Source: Pseudomonadota bacterium
GTDB lineage: Bacteria; Pseudomonadota; Gammaproteobacteria; Steroidobacterales; Steroidobacteraceae
Length of the DNA stretch: 13,315 nt
Direction of reading: 5' to 3'
Assembly: GCA_021850555.1 (NCBI GenBank)
Contig: JAJZLX010000405.1
Location: 1-13,315 of the forward strand
Every line of letters starts with the position of its first letter. The first letter of the stretch is position 1. Position numbers and translations under genes: made by a program. A model generated the notes under the pieces. The model was not told the DNA's origin. It searched no databases and saw only the letters and a list, made by a program, of their open reading frames with translations. Below, one piece after another: positions 5,495 to 13,196 of this stretch.

Positions 5495-7183
5495 CTAGAG
5501 CGGCTGCTCCCCGCTATCGATGTATTTCAGTGAGCGTGTGACCCATTCCCGCTCGGCATCCGAGCGACACTCCCCTATCCAGCCGACCTTGGTCTGCATG
5601 GCGAGAGGGTCGGTTACGCCGCGCAAGGCGAGCGCAATCGCCCGGTGGTGCATGAACCCGCCGGCCGCAGCCCCCATCAGCGCTTTGAGCTCCGCATCGT
5701 CGTCCACCCCGCCGCGCAGCTTGTCCGAGATCTCCTCCGTAACCGGAACCACCTCGGCGACGGCTATCTTGCCGGCGGTTCCAGTGTCGGCGCACCTTTC
5801 ACACCCGGGGCCCTCGAACCGTACCCGGCTGAGGTCGGCGGAATAACTCCGCAGCGCATTCATCGCCTGGGCAGCGCCCTGTCTGTTCTTCGCTTCCTCG
5901 TACGAGATCGAACACCCTGGGCAGACGCGCGGGGCGAGCCGCTGTGCGACGAGCATCCTCAATACATCCGGGGTGCAGTAGGCGCCGCGCTCGAGCTCAA
6001 AGCCGCGGGTGGTCTCGAGTCTCGGCACGATCATCGCCGCGTTGTTGGCATGGATCGTGGTCATCACGAGATGCCCGGAATTGGATATCTCGATCGCAAG
6101 GCGCCCGATCGGGCCCTCGCGGATCTCACCGACCAGGATCACATTTGGGGCCATGCGCAACATCATGCGCAGCGCCTCACCGAACGCTTTCGACTGAGCT
6201 GCGACCTCGACCTCATCGCCGCCAATCTCGAGCTGCACCGCCCCCTGTATCTCCCGCTCCGGCGGGTTCTCCGCGGTAACGACTCTGCGGTACGGCCAAC
6301 GCCTGCGAAGCTCGACGAGCATCTCCCACAGAGCCGTCGACTTGCCAGAGCCGGTTGGTCCGGCCATGACGATGATCCCCGTGTCGAGCTGCAACGCGCG
6401 CTCGATCTCCACCCTCTGGTCGGGGAAATAGCCGAGCGCGGCAAACCCGAGCCCCCCCGTCGGCTTCGGCGGCAGACGCAACCGCATGCCGAGGTGATCA
6501 GCACCGCCGCCGCGCATCGGACCTTCCCGGTACTGGAGCCGAAGCGTCATGAACTTCCCGCCGCCCGACTTCGGATAGCAGGGTCCCCGCGCGACGCGCA
6601 CAGATTCGATGCCTTCGGCAAACTGCAGCCGATCCGCGCCGATCACCGAATGCTGCATATCTCCGTCCACGAGGCGCGTCCCACCCGCGCTCGCCATACC
6701 CTGGACATACGCGCCCATGAGCGCATCCATCTCGGAATGCGTAACGGAGTCATCGACCACATAAACCCGATCGTCAACCGAAAACTCGATCGTCGAATAG
6801 CGGTCCTCGGTGGTACGGTGCAGGTGGATATCCGAGGCGTGATAGCTCGCCGCGGCCTGCAAGATGCGCTGTGCGAAGCCTCTCGCATCGGCCTCCCTGC
6901 CTCTTTGCGCATCCCCCCGCGCGCTGACCACCCGGACACTTCCACGCAACGCAAGCAGTTCTTCCGGCTCGCAGTAGCGCACGGAAAGACCGCAGACCCG
7001 TGCAGCCGACTCGACGAACGACCCTTTCGACAGATGTAGGCGCTTCGGCACATAAAGCAGCCTATCATCGAGCGAAACGTGGCAGAGGCTCGCGTACTCC
7101 GGATCGAGATAAGCCAAGAGCTTGGAGCGGATCCACTCCCCAGAATGTCCGTCCTCCAGCTCGACCTCCAATGCCGCTGCCAT
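5495..7183 (-). CDS. pilQ: PilQ, thin-pilus assembly ATPase (GspE/PilB type)
   Basis: This secretion-type ATPase drives pilus extension from the cytoplasmic side of PilR. Numbering from the ATG at 7183 (562 residues), it shows the Walker A motif GPTGSGKST at 275-283, an Asp-box region VVTAENPPEREI at 301-312, a Walker B region VILVGEIREG at 348-357 and a His box GHLVMTTIHANN at 370-381. Paired cysteines CPGC (421-424) and CERC (461-464) form the zinc site found in assembly ATPases. An N-terminal half with a SDIHLH motif near 117 precedes it. ATG 7183 follows the pilO stop by two bases, with GGAG just upstream; an upstream ATG at 7252 would overlap pilO and lacks support. Walker B reads GEIREG rather than the commoner GEIRD. 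Confidence 0.94.
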   Translation of the reverse strand: MAAALEVELEDGHSGEWIRSKLLAYLDPEYASLCHVSLDDRLLYVPKRLHLSKGSFVESAARVCGLSVRYCEPEELLALRGSVRVVSARGDAQRGREADARGFAQRILQAAASYHASDIHLHRTTEDRYSTIEFSVDDRVYVVDDSVTHSEMDALMGAYVQGMASAGGTRLVDGDMQHSVIGADRLQFAEGIESVRVARGPCYPKSGGGKFMTLRLQYREGPMRGGGADHLGMRLRLPPKPTGGLGFAALGYFPDQRVEIERALQLDTGIIVMAGPTGSGKSTALWEMLVELRRRWPYRRVVTAENPPEREIQGAVQLEIGGDEVEVAAQSKAFGEALRMMLRMAPNVILVGEIREGPIGRLAIEISNSGHLVMTTIHANNAAMIVPRLETTRGFELERGAYCTPDVLRMLVAQRLAPRVCPGCSISYEEAKNRQGAAQAMNALRSYSADLSRVRFEGPGCERCADTGTAGKIAVAEVVPVTEEISDKLRGGVDDDAELKALMGAAAGGFMHHRAIALALRGVTDPLAMQTKVGWIGECRSDAEREWVTRSLKYIDSGEQPL

Positions 7184-7185
7184 GG

Positions 7186-8343
7186 TTACCACTCCAAGCT
7201 GAGACGCCAGATGCCTGTGTGCACCCAGCGAACTGCGACCGTCTGCGCGCACGCATCGATCGGCATCTCCCAGGAAGGGATGATCCCCTCGACGGAGATG
7301 AGAGGATTTTCCCCACCGGCGGCACGCCAGCTCTCACGCTGCCTGATGGCCCAGTCGGAAATCTTCGCCTCCTCCGAAACGACGCGCCCCTTCTGCGCCA
7401 CGGCGCACCGTTTGATGCGCAGCGGAATGCTCATCGTGGCTGTGCGCAGGCCGGCCATGACAAGCGTGCCAGGCGGGGCTTCGGTCGCGAGCCCGTGCTC
7501 GTCCCTTCGCCAAATGAACGATGCGTCATGCACATCGCAGGAAGCTGCCTGGAGTTTCCATCCGGGCACATTCCCTTGCGTGTGTTCGAACGCATCCAGG
7601 CACGCATCGAGTGCGCTACGAGCGCGCACGCCGCTTGGCGGAGGCGGCAGCGGCTTGACGGCTGCGAGTGCGGCAAGCGCCGCGAGGTGCGCCTGCTCCG
7701 CGCGATAGTGCTGGATAAACGTGAAGATCCCGGCGAGCGCAACAGCGAGGGCGGCGGCCATCGTGGCGCGCATCTTGACCTTCGACGCACGCGGTAGCGC
7801 GACCGGTTCCGCAAAGGCGTGTGTCAGTACCTTCTCTTGAAAGTCCCCGGCCGCGAGCGGCGCTACCCAGTGTATGTCGGTAAACTGCGCCCCGATCCGC
7901 TCTCTCGCCGTATCAATCTCCTGCGGGTCGACGAGCGTATCGGCAAGCGGCAGGCCATCGCGACTTGCGGCACACAGATAGGCGCCTTCCGGGGTATCGG
8001 CGAGGATTCCCCAGCGAAATGCCTCGGAAGGCAATTGCGGCGCAAATGTATCGGCGTGGGCGGCCACCACCTGTGCAAGCGCGCGCAGCCGCGGCTGGTA
8101 TACCGAGCTCAGACCGATATCGACGCGATTCTCGGCGCCAGGGGCGATGAAGAGCGCCTCGAAGCTCGGCAGTACATCGAGTTGGCCGGCAAGCCACGCA
8201 CGCGTCCCAGCGGCACTCGCGGTCTGTGTCGCCCACGAGAGCCACATTGTCCCGACCGCAAAATTAAGCTTGCCTATCTTGACGATGCGCGTTTCAAGAG
8301 GCACGGCTCCCTCTGAGAGAGCCGGGTCGTCGAGCTTGCCCAT
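7186..8343 (-). CDS. pilO: PilO2, inner-membrane alignment protein of type IVb pilus
   Basis: PilO of R64-type pili is a bitopic inner-membrane protein that helps link the motor and the secretin. From the ATG at 8343 it has 385 residues (R64 PilO about 430). The cytoplasmic part starts KLDDPALSEG and holds the family-like segment KIGKLNFAVGTMWLSW. One membrane helix lies at about 192-211 (TMAAALAVALAGIFTFIQHY), followed by an Ala-rich helix and a periplasmic domain up to the C-terminal RLSLEW. The ATG has GGTGAG seven bases upstream and lies eight bases after the pilP stop. A longer frame reaches 8514 but would overlap pilP by 160 bases with low-complexity residues, so I reject it. Assignment rests on layout and position between pilP and pilQ. 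Confidence 0.82.
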   Translation of the reverse strand: MGKLDDPALSEGAVPLETRIVKIGKLNFAVGTMWLSWATQTASAAGTRAWLAGQLDVLPSFEALFIAPGAENRVDIGLSSVYQPRLRALAQVVAAHADTFAPQLPSEAFRWGILADTPEGAYLCAASRDGLPLADTLVDPQEIDTARERIGAQFTDIHWVAPLAAGDFQEKVLTHAFAEPVALPRASKVKMRATMAAALAVALAGIFTFIQHYRAEQAHLAALAALAAVKPLPPPPSGVRARSALDACLDAFEHTQGNVPGWKLQAASCDVHDASFIWRRDEHGLATEAPPGTLVMAGLRTATMSIPLRIKRCAVAQKGRVVSEEAKISDWAIRQRESWRAAGGENPLISVEGIIPSWEMPIDACAQTVAVRWVHTGIWRLSLEW

Positions 8344-8351
8344 GGTTATGC

Positions 8352-8981
8352 TCACCGCTGATGAGCCCCGGACGGAAAGTTCGGCGGCGGAGGGATCCGC
8401 ATCGGCGGGCCGCTCATCGGAGCCGCCCCCTGCTGGTCCAGAGCGCGGGAGTGTTCGTGCGCAGAGACATCCGCGAGCTGCACCGCGGTGTGCGCCCCGC
8501 GGGCGAGAAACCACACGCCCGCCGCACGAATCGCGGTCACTTCACCGTACGGAGTCCGCGCCCCCGGTGCCACCCGCAGTCGTCCGCCATCGGGCGCATC
8601 GAGCACAGCTCGACGCTCGATGCCGATCGCGATGCGCTCGACACGCGGGAGAGTGCGCCGCCCCAACATGCCTCCCCGCGAGAAAAGGGGCGGGTAGGCC
8701 CGGCTCATCCGTTGTCGAGCGGCGCGGACCGAGCCGCCCCGCTTTGCTCTCTGTCGGGCCTTGTCCACCACGTTGTTGAGATACGCCGTCACGGCCTGCT
8801 CGTATGCGGTGCTGTCCCCGGGGGGCGCGGCAACCGGCGCAAGGGGCGCCGGCGCAGTGGACTTTTCGGGTATGGCGGTCTTCGCTACACCAGCGGTCTT
8901 TGCGGGAACGCCTGCGAACGCCGTGGCGCCTGCCACGAGCAGCGCACCCACGACGCCAATAGTGATGAGAGTTCTGCGCAT
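8352..8981 (-). CDS. pilP: PilP-like periplasmic pilus assembly protein
   Basis: The N-terminus is a clear signal peptide or anchor (MRRTLITIGVVGALLVAGA, then FAG). A Pro/Ala linker follows, then a helical basic segment (about 55-95), and a small beta domain at about 113-171 reading VERIAIGIERRAVLD, RLRVAPGARTPYGEV and AAGVWFLARG. The pattern of a gly/arg sheet with R-V-x-P-G and a following G-V-x-F/V strand is that of PilP of type IVb systems, which links inner-membrane parts to the secretin. A Pro-rich tail ends the protein. The ATG at 8981 has GAGGA six bases upstream; an in-frame TTG at 9002 overlaps the pilN stop and has less support. R64 order is pilN-pilO-pilP; here pilP precedes pilO. 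Confidence 0.7.
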   Translation of the reverse strand: MRRTLITIGVVGALLVAGATAFAGVPAKTAGVAKTAIPEKSTAPAPLAPVAAPPGDSTAYEQAVTAYLNNVVDKARQRAKRGGSVRAARQRMSRAYPPLFSRGGMLGRRTLPRVERIAIGIERRAVLDAPDGGRLRVAPGARTPYGEVTAIRAAGVWFLARGAHTAVQLADVSAHEHSRALDQQGAAPMSGPPMRIPPPPNFPSGAHQR

Positions 8982-8998
8982 GATGATTCCTCGTATCC

Positions 8999-10531
8999 TC
9001 AACTCGCCTTCGCGCTGATTGTGACTACGGTGATCGTATTTGAGTCCTCTCGCAGATGCCCGCCGCCCAACAGCCAGAGATCCGGGCTTCCCGTGCCCTC
9101 CGTCTGCGTGGAATCCTGATCATTACGGAATCCGAGCAGCATCACGGTCGAGCCAGACTGCATGTCCACCATCTGATTGAACGAGGTGACTGCTTCCTGC
9201 GGAACCTGCAGCACCTCGTTGCCAGAGGTGATCGTCTTGAAGGTCGGATTGCCGGTATCGCGGAACACCATCGAGAGCACGATCCGGTTGCCGTCCGCGA
9301 TGCGCGGCGTTAGCGTCATGGCGACGCCGGCGGAGATGTTCCCGGGCGTGAGTGTCGAGTATCCGAAGGTGCTGGCACCCGTTACCGCGGCATTGGTCGA
9401 GACCTCGGCGAGATAGCCGTAGTTCTCCGTATCGTTGACGGTGACGGGGTTGCCATCAAGCGCAAGGAGTGTGTTGTTGTAGACTTCATGCACCGCACCG
9501 ATTTGCGATAGCGCGCTCACCGTGGCCTGCGTACCGTTGAATGGACCGGTTCCGGCGTTGAACTGAATCTCCCCGGCGCTGGCCCCATTCGAGAGCGTGA
9601 GAGCCGAAGGGGCCGTCACTGACACGGAGTTCAGCCCCGACAGGTACTTCCAGACGAGACTCGGGGCGATGCCATAGTCCTCGCTGTTCTTCAGGGTGAC
9701 CTGGTAGACCTGTACGCTCACCTCGACCTGTCGCTGCAGGCGATGCGAGAGGCTGCGCACCCAGCGAGAGAACCGCCTGACGTCTGCCCGGCTGCCCGTA
9801 ATGGTCACGGTCGCGGTCGACTCATCGGCGGTAAGCTGCGCCGGCGATGCGACCACTTCGGCCTCGAGCAGCAGGCCGTGCCACTCGTCGGTGTTGTACG
9901 TCTGCGTGGTTGTCACGGAGGAGTCCGACGTAGAAGTGCCGATGTTCGTCGCACCGCCAGCCCCTCCGCCACCGCCACTGCCACCCATTCCACCGGTCGA
10001 GTTCTGCGCCCCGACCTGCGCTTGGGATTTTATCGTGCCTCCGAGCACCGGGAGCTGGAATGTCCGGGTTATGGCACGGATGAAGCGCACACCGTGCGGG
10101 GTGTACTCGCTCGTGTAGCCGATCGCCTGCGAGATCGCGGTAACAAGCCCCGAGCACGCGCCCCGGTATGAGAGAGGCGGTAGCTTCACGCTGTGTCGGA
10201 GATCGCCCGTGTAGACGGTGGCCCCGCAGTTGCTTTGGATGAACCGCACTGCATCGAGCGCGCTTGTATCCTCCATCGTCTCGTACACGACGTGGCGTGC
10301 CATCGAGGCCGGCGGCGGGAGATTGTGCCGGCGCTCAAGGCCACTGTAGACGAAATACCCGTGGGAGGCGGTGATGGCCGGTTCGGGCTGCGGCAGTGGC
10401 GCGCGGGCCGATGGCGGAGGAAACAGCAGCGCGCTCTTCGGTACTGTGGTGGCCTCCATACCAGCGCAGGCCGAAAGCGCCGCGCACATGAGCGCCACTG
10501 CCATGAGCCGTAAAAGGTGAGGATTACGCAT
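8999..10531 (-). CDS. pilN: PilN, outer-membrane lipoprotein secretin
   Basis: This is the ring-forming secretin through which the thin pilus leaves the cell. It has 510 residues; R64 PilN has about 560. The start is a lipoprotein signal with the lipobox LSAC and lipidated Cys22. N-domains follow (about 80-155), then a Gly-rich linker at 178-193 (MGGSGGGGGAGG), then a second N-domain (215-280) with VTITGSRADVRRFSRWV. The secretin core runs from about 340 to the end: NNTLLALDGNPVTVNDTE, MTLTPRIADGNRIVLSM and the final MLLGF and LLGGG strands. Start ATG 10531 is two bases after the pilL stop, so translation is coupled. The stop overlaps the region where pilP begins. Confidence 0.94.
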   Translation of the reverse strand: MRNPHLLRLMAVALMCAALSACAGMEATTVPKSALLFPPPSARAPLPQPEPAITASHGYFVYSGLERRHNLPPPASMARHVVYETMEDTSALDAVRFIQSNCGATVYTGDLRHSVKLPPLSYRGACSGLVTAISQAIGYTSEYTPHGVRFIRAITRTFQLPVLGGTIKSQAQVGAQNSTGGMGGSGGGGGAGGATNIGTSTSDSSVTTTQTYNTDEWHGLLLEAEVVASPAQLTADESTATVTITGSRADVRRFSRWVRSLSHRLQRQVEVSVQVYQVTLKNSEDYGIAPSLVWKYLSGLNSVSVTAPSALTLSNGASAGEIQFNAGTGPFNGTQATVSALSQIGAVHEVYNNTLLALDGNPVTVNDTENYGYLAEVSTNAAVTGASTFGYSTLTPGNISAGVAMTLTPRIADGNRIVLSMVFRDTGNPTFKTITSGNEVLQVPQEAVTSFNQMVDMQSGSTVMLLGFRNDQDSTQTEGTGSPDLWLLGGGHLREDSNTITVVTISAKAS

Positions 10532-10533
10532 GA

Positions 10534-11304
10534 TTAAAACCCGTTGTCATTCCCGTCGGTCGACTCGACGACCAAGGTGTTGTTGGCGCGGTACTCGATG
10601 AGCCGAATGGGCGCCCCGTTCGCGATCGCAGAATGAGCCCAGAGTCCGACAGCGGATAAAAACGTGCCGGGGATCGCCGCAAATGCCGGCGCATGCCAGT
10701 ACTTGGCGAGACGCCGTGTCTTCCAGACGACGGTCCACCCGTGCCGCGATCCCCACTTATCGAGGGCTTTGCTCATCAGCTCACCCTTGGAGATCAGCCA
10801 CACCTTGGGCACCGGCGGGGCAGAATGGGCGGCGGCCTGTGGGTGGGCCGAGGATGTGCCCATCGTCGATGTCGACACCGAGGCGCTCGCCATGATCGGC
10901 GGGCTCGAAGCGACGAGGGGCGCAGCAGGGGGTATGCCGTTCTGTTGCATGCTTCCAGCAGGCGTCGTGTACACCGTGAGGACCTCCCCAGCGCAATGCT
11001 CACCGACGGCGATTTCGGCGTTGCGGTCCACCCCGAGTACTGCGTCTCTCAGGGCATCTTTCCGATCAGCCGCCGGCCACCGCACCTCGGTGCGCTTCAG
11101 CGCCTTGGGCAGATCGACCACGACGGTCTGGCCGGGCGGCGCGATCGCAACCAGTGCGCGCGAGAGACTGACTGGGCCACCGGCCGGCACTGTCTGCCGC
11201 CAGGCGGGACCCCACCCGGCCACGGGAGCCGTTCCGGCCACGGCGATCGGGGCGACGCCACAGAGCAGCGGCATCGCCATATAAAATATGTCACGTAGAC
11301 GCAT
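10534..11304 (-). CDS. pilL: PilL, TcpQ-domain pilus assembly protein
   Basis: PilL opens the pil operon and works in the periplasm with the PilN secretin. From ATG 11304 it has 256 residues: a signal peptide (MRLRDIFYMAMPLLCGVAPI, then AVAG), a first folded unit at about 32-114, an Ala/Ser/Pro linker (115-165) and a C-terminal TcpQ domain at about 167-246 beginning WLISKGELMSKALDKWGSRH and ending NNTLVVEST. The first unit (DRKDALRDAVLGVDRNAEI, then VLTVYTT) has the same rhythm as the second, so it may be a second TcpQ/STN-like domain. GGTGAGG lies just before the chosen ATG. A GTG at 11337 would extend the frame by 11 residues but has no ribosome binding site and would damage the signal peptide. 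Confidence 0.85.
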   Translation of the reverse strand: MRLRDIFYMAMPLLCGVAPIAVAGTAPVAGWGPAWRQTVPAGGPVSLSRALVAIAPPGQTVVVDLPKALKRTEVRWPAADRKDALRDAVLGVDRNAEIAVGEHCAGEVLTVYTTPAGSMQQNGIPPAAPLVASSPPIMASASVSTSTMGTSSAHPQAAAHSAPPVPKVWLISKGELMSKALDKWGSRHGWTVVWKTRRLAKYWHAPAFAAIPGTFLSAVGLWAHSAIANGAPIRLIEYRANNTLVVESTDGNDNGF

Positions 11305-11396
11305 GTACCTCACCGTATCTGGATTGAGCAGGACCACTCGACCAAAAAACGACCATCAGATGGTTATAGGTAATGAGTGCGGAGAAAATTTTGGAT
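11305..11396 (-). promoter_or_regulatory. Probable pil operon promoter region
   Basis: The gap between the primase terminator and pilL is AT-richer than the rest. On the minus strand a TATAAC box (11363-11368) could serve as -10, with only a weak AAATTT 17 bases upstream. A second pair, TTGGTC and CAGATA, with an 18-base spacer lies closer to pilL. A terminator seals the upstream transcript, so a promoter is needed here. Which box is used cannot be decided from sequence. Confidence 0.4.
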
Positions 11397-11431
11397 AAAA
11401 AAAAATCAGCCGGCCTCAAAAGAGACCGGCT
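11397..11431 (-). terminator. Rho-independent terminator after the primase gene
   Basis: On the minus strand AGCCGGTCTC, a TTTT loop and GAGGCCGGCT form a hairpin (11408-11431), followed after GA by nine T residues (11397-11405). It lies ten bases past the primase stop and separates the replication module from the pil operon. Confidence 0.9.
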
Positions 11432-11441
11432 TAAAAAAAAT

Positions 11442-12473
11442 TCAGGCCGCACGGCGGATCTCCCGGAAACCGGGCGGAAACGCCGAAACACCCCTGCTCA
11501 CATATGCATCGAGCCAGTCGATACCCTTTGCACCTTCCTGGATCCGGCCGGCTGGCACGTGAACCTCCGCCGTCCGTCCAGCCGCGCGCAGCCGCTCGGC
11601 AAGCTTTCCGGCCGCTTCGAGTCCGCGTCCGCTCACGTCCTTGTCGGCAAAGATGTGCACCTCGCGCACCTCGTCCGGCACCTCAAGCGATTCCATGAGC
11701 GTGGCCGAAACGGCCGCCCAGACTGCAAGCCCAGTCCCCGCCCGCACCGCGAGCGCGGTTTCTATCCCCTCTGCAACCGCGAGCACTTCCGCGGGGGCGG
11801 AGAGCCGAATGGCTCCTCCTCGCAAGGATGCCGCGCGCATGGTCATCTTCTTCGGCGATGACACGTCCGCTTTTGTGCCCTGCTCAGACAGATACGTGCG
11901 ATGCAGACACACCGCGCGCCCGCCCGGCAGCTGGATGGGGGCAACCATGGCTGGAAACGTGCCTGTCGGCCGCCACCGGCCATCTACTCTCTCGCAGTAC
12001 TTCAGGCCCGGGTGAAACCCCAGGCGATTCGAGATCGCCGTCCGCGGGATGCCCCGCTTGAGCAGGTACTGCTCGGCGAGCGTTCCGCGGATGTGCCCAC
12101 AACCTGACCAGATCTGCATGATCGACGCCCGCACCCGCGACGGATCGGGCTTTCGGAACTCCACCGGTGCGCGCGCCACCGGCACGGCACCCGACCTGTC
12201 CCCATCGAGCCAGCGGTGGATCATCCGCGCCGCCTCCCGCGTAGGGACTTGTCTCACCCAGGCGAGCAGCTGCACGCCGCTTCGAAACTTCCCACAGGTA
12301 TTGCACACCCCACCGCCGGTCTCCCGGAAATCGTTGAACACCCGGAAGCCGTCCTTCCCTCCGTGCACGGGGCACGGCACATGATCCGCACCAGCTTCTA
12401 TCGCTGGCGTGAGCTCAGGAGCGAGCTCACCCAAGATCTCCGCCCATAGCCCTCTGGCTTCATCTGAAAGCAT
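11442..12473 (-). CDS. Zinc-ribbon and Toprim DNA primase of a mobile element
   Basis: The protein (343 residues) probably makes RNA primers for the transferred or replicating strand. A zinc ribbon reads CPVHGGKDGF with VCNTCGKF after it: C34, H37, C57 and C60 are the ligands, as in P4-alpha and bacteriophage-type primases. A linker of about 100 residues follows. The Toprim fold is visible from 228: VLAVAEGIETALAVRAG with the catalytic Glu236, then VHIFADKDVSGRG with Asp277 and Asp279. The chain ends shortly after, with no helicase domain, so it is half the length of P4 alpha. ATG 12473 has GAGGGAG upstream. It follows ssb after a terminator, so the two may be separate transcripts of one replication module. 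A plasmid TraC-type primase is not indicated. Confidence 0.85.
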   Translation of the reverse strand: MLSDEARGLWAEILGELAPELTPAIEAGADHVPCPVHGGKDGFRVFNDFRETGGGVCNTCGKFRSGVQLLAWVRQVPTREAARMIHRWLDGDRSGAVPVARAPVEFRKPDPSRVRASIMQIWSGCGHIRGTLAEQYLLKRGIPRTAISNRLGFHPGLKYCERVDGRWRPTGTFPAMVAPIQLPGGRAVCLHRTYLSEQGTKADVSSPKKMTMRAASLRGGAIRLSAPAEVLAVAEGIETALAVRAGTGLAVWAAVSATLMESLEVPDEVREVHIFADKDVSGRGLEAAGKLAERLRAAGRTAEVHVPAGRIQEGAKGIDWLDAYVSRGVSAFPPGFREIRRAA

Positions 12474-12534
12474 GAGGACTCCCTCTGTAGTGAACCTGAC
12501 TCTCCTATAGGTACCCGCACCGCCAAGCGCAGAT

Positions 12535-12565
12535 ATAAAAAGAGCCGACGGAATTCCGTCGGCTC
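12535..12565 (-). terminator. Rho-independent terminator after ssb
   Basis: A perfect ten-base-pair hairpin, GAGCCGACGG-AATT-CCGTCGGCTC (12542-12565), is followed on the minus strand by TTTTTATAT. It lies 24 bases past the ssb stop. Confidence 0.9.
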
Positions 12566-12589
12566 CAGTGATCAGATGACCGCCGTCAA

Positions 12590-13126
12590 TCAGAACGGCA
12601 CGCTACCCAGGTCAAAATCATCATCGACCTCTGCGTGACTGCTCGCAGCCGCCGTGCGCGCCCCGTTGGGCTGCCCTCCGGCTCGCTGTCCGCCGCCACT
12701 CGTACGTCCGCCGCGAGGGGCCTCGTTACGAGCGGGCTCGCTGCGAGTACCCTCGTTGCGCACACTGCCGCGCGCGCTTTCTTGGCTACCCTCCTCGGCA
12801 CCGTCCCCCTCGGGACGCCGATCGAGCATGCGCAGTTCGCGACCTCTGATACTGGTCGAGTAGCGCACCTGCCCGTCCTTCTCGTACTTGCGGTGCTCGA
12901 GCGACCCCTCGATGTACACCAGCGAACCCTTGTGCAGGTAGTTCACGGCGACATCTGCGAGTTTCCCGAACAGCGACACCTGGTGCCACTCGGTCTTCTC
13001 GCGCCGCTCGCCGCTCTCCCGATCCTTCCAAGACTCCGTCGTGGCGACATTCAGCCGCACGACCCCTTCACTCACCTTTTCCGGTTCCTGGCCGAGCCGG
13101 CCAATGATCTGCACCTTGTTCAACAC
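12590..13126 (-). CDS. ssb: Single-stranded DNA-binding protein
   Basis: SSB coats single-stranded DNA during replication and conjugative transfer. The 178 residues hold an OB fold at about 1-105 (KVQIIGRLGQEPE, then EWHQVSLFGKLADVA, then GSLVYIEGSLEHRKYE), a long low-complexity tail rich in Gly, Arg, Ala and Asn (106-165), and an acidic tip reading DDDFDLGSVPF. The tip differs slightly from the classic DFDDDIPF but keeps the final PF that docks partner proteins. It starts at GTG 13126 with AAGGA eight bases upstream. The family is unmistakable. It belongs to the accessory replication module of the element rather than to a chromosomal repair locus, judged by its neighbours. Confidence 0.95.
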   Translation of the reverse strand: MLNKVQIIGRLGQEPEKVSEGVVRLNVATTESWKDRESGERREKTEWHQVSLFGKLADVAVNYLHKGSLVYIEGSLEHRKYEKDGQVRYSTSIRGRELRMLDRRPEGDGAEEGSQESARGSVRNEGTRSEPARNEAPRGGRTSGGGQRAGGQPNGARTAAASSHAEVDDDFDLGSVPF

Positions 13127-13143
13127 GTGATTTGTCCTTTAGA

Positions 13144-13189
13144 GCCCGCCCCATTTGGCGGGAGCGACTGTCTCTAGCGAACGGGCGGG
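13144..13189 (-). promoter_or_regulatory. Alternative hairpins in the ssb leader
   Basis: GCCCGCC (13144-13150) lies directly upstream of the ssb ribosome binding site (AAGGA at 13135-13139). It can pair with GGCGGG at 13157-13162 (six-base loop), or with GGGCGGG at 13183-13189 (long loop). The two pairings exclude each other. No T-run follows, so it is not a simple terminator. A control role is possible but unproven. Confidence 0.35.
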
Positions 13190-13196
13190 AAAAAAA

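Noticed and set aside
5645..7039. Long plus-strand open frame (464 residues) opposite pilQ
   Set aside because: It is antisense to a certain ATPase gene, its residues are Arg/His/Pro-rich with no domain, and it arises from the high GC content.
7184..7252. Upstream start of PilQ at 7252
   Set aside because: It overlaps the end of pilO, while the ATG at 7183 follows the pilO stop with GGAG in place.
8344..8514. N-terminal extension of PilO by 57 residues
   Set aside because: It would overlap pilP heavily and gives a low-complexity sequence; the ATG at 8343 has a good ribosome binding site.
8361..9119. Plus-strand 252-residue open frame
   Set aside because: It lies opposite pilP, where starts, ribosome binding sites and operon spacing all support the minus strand.
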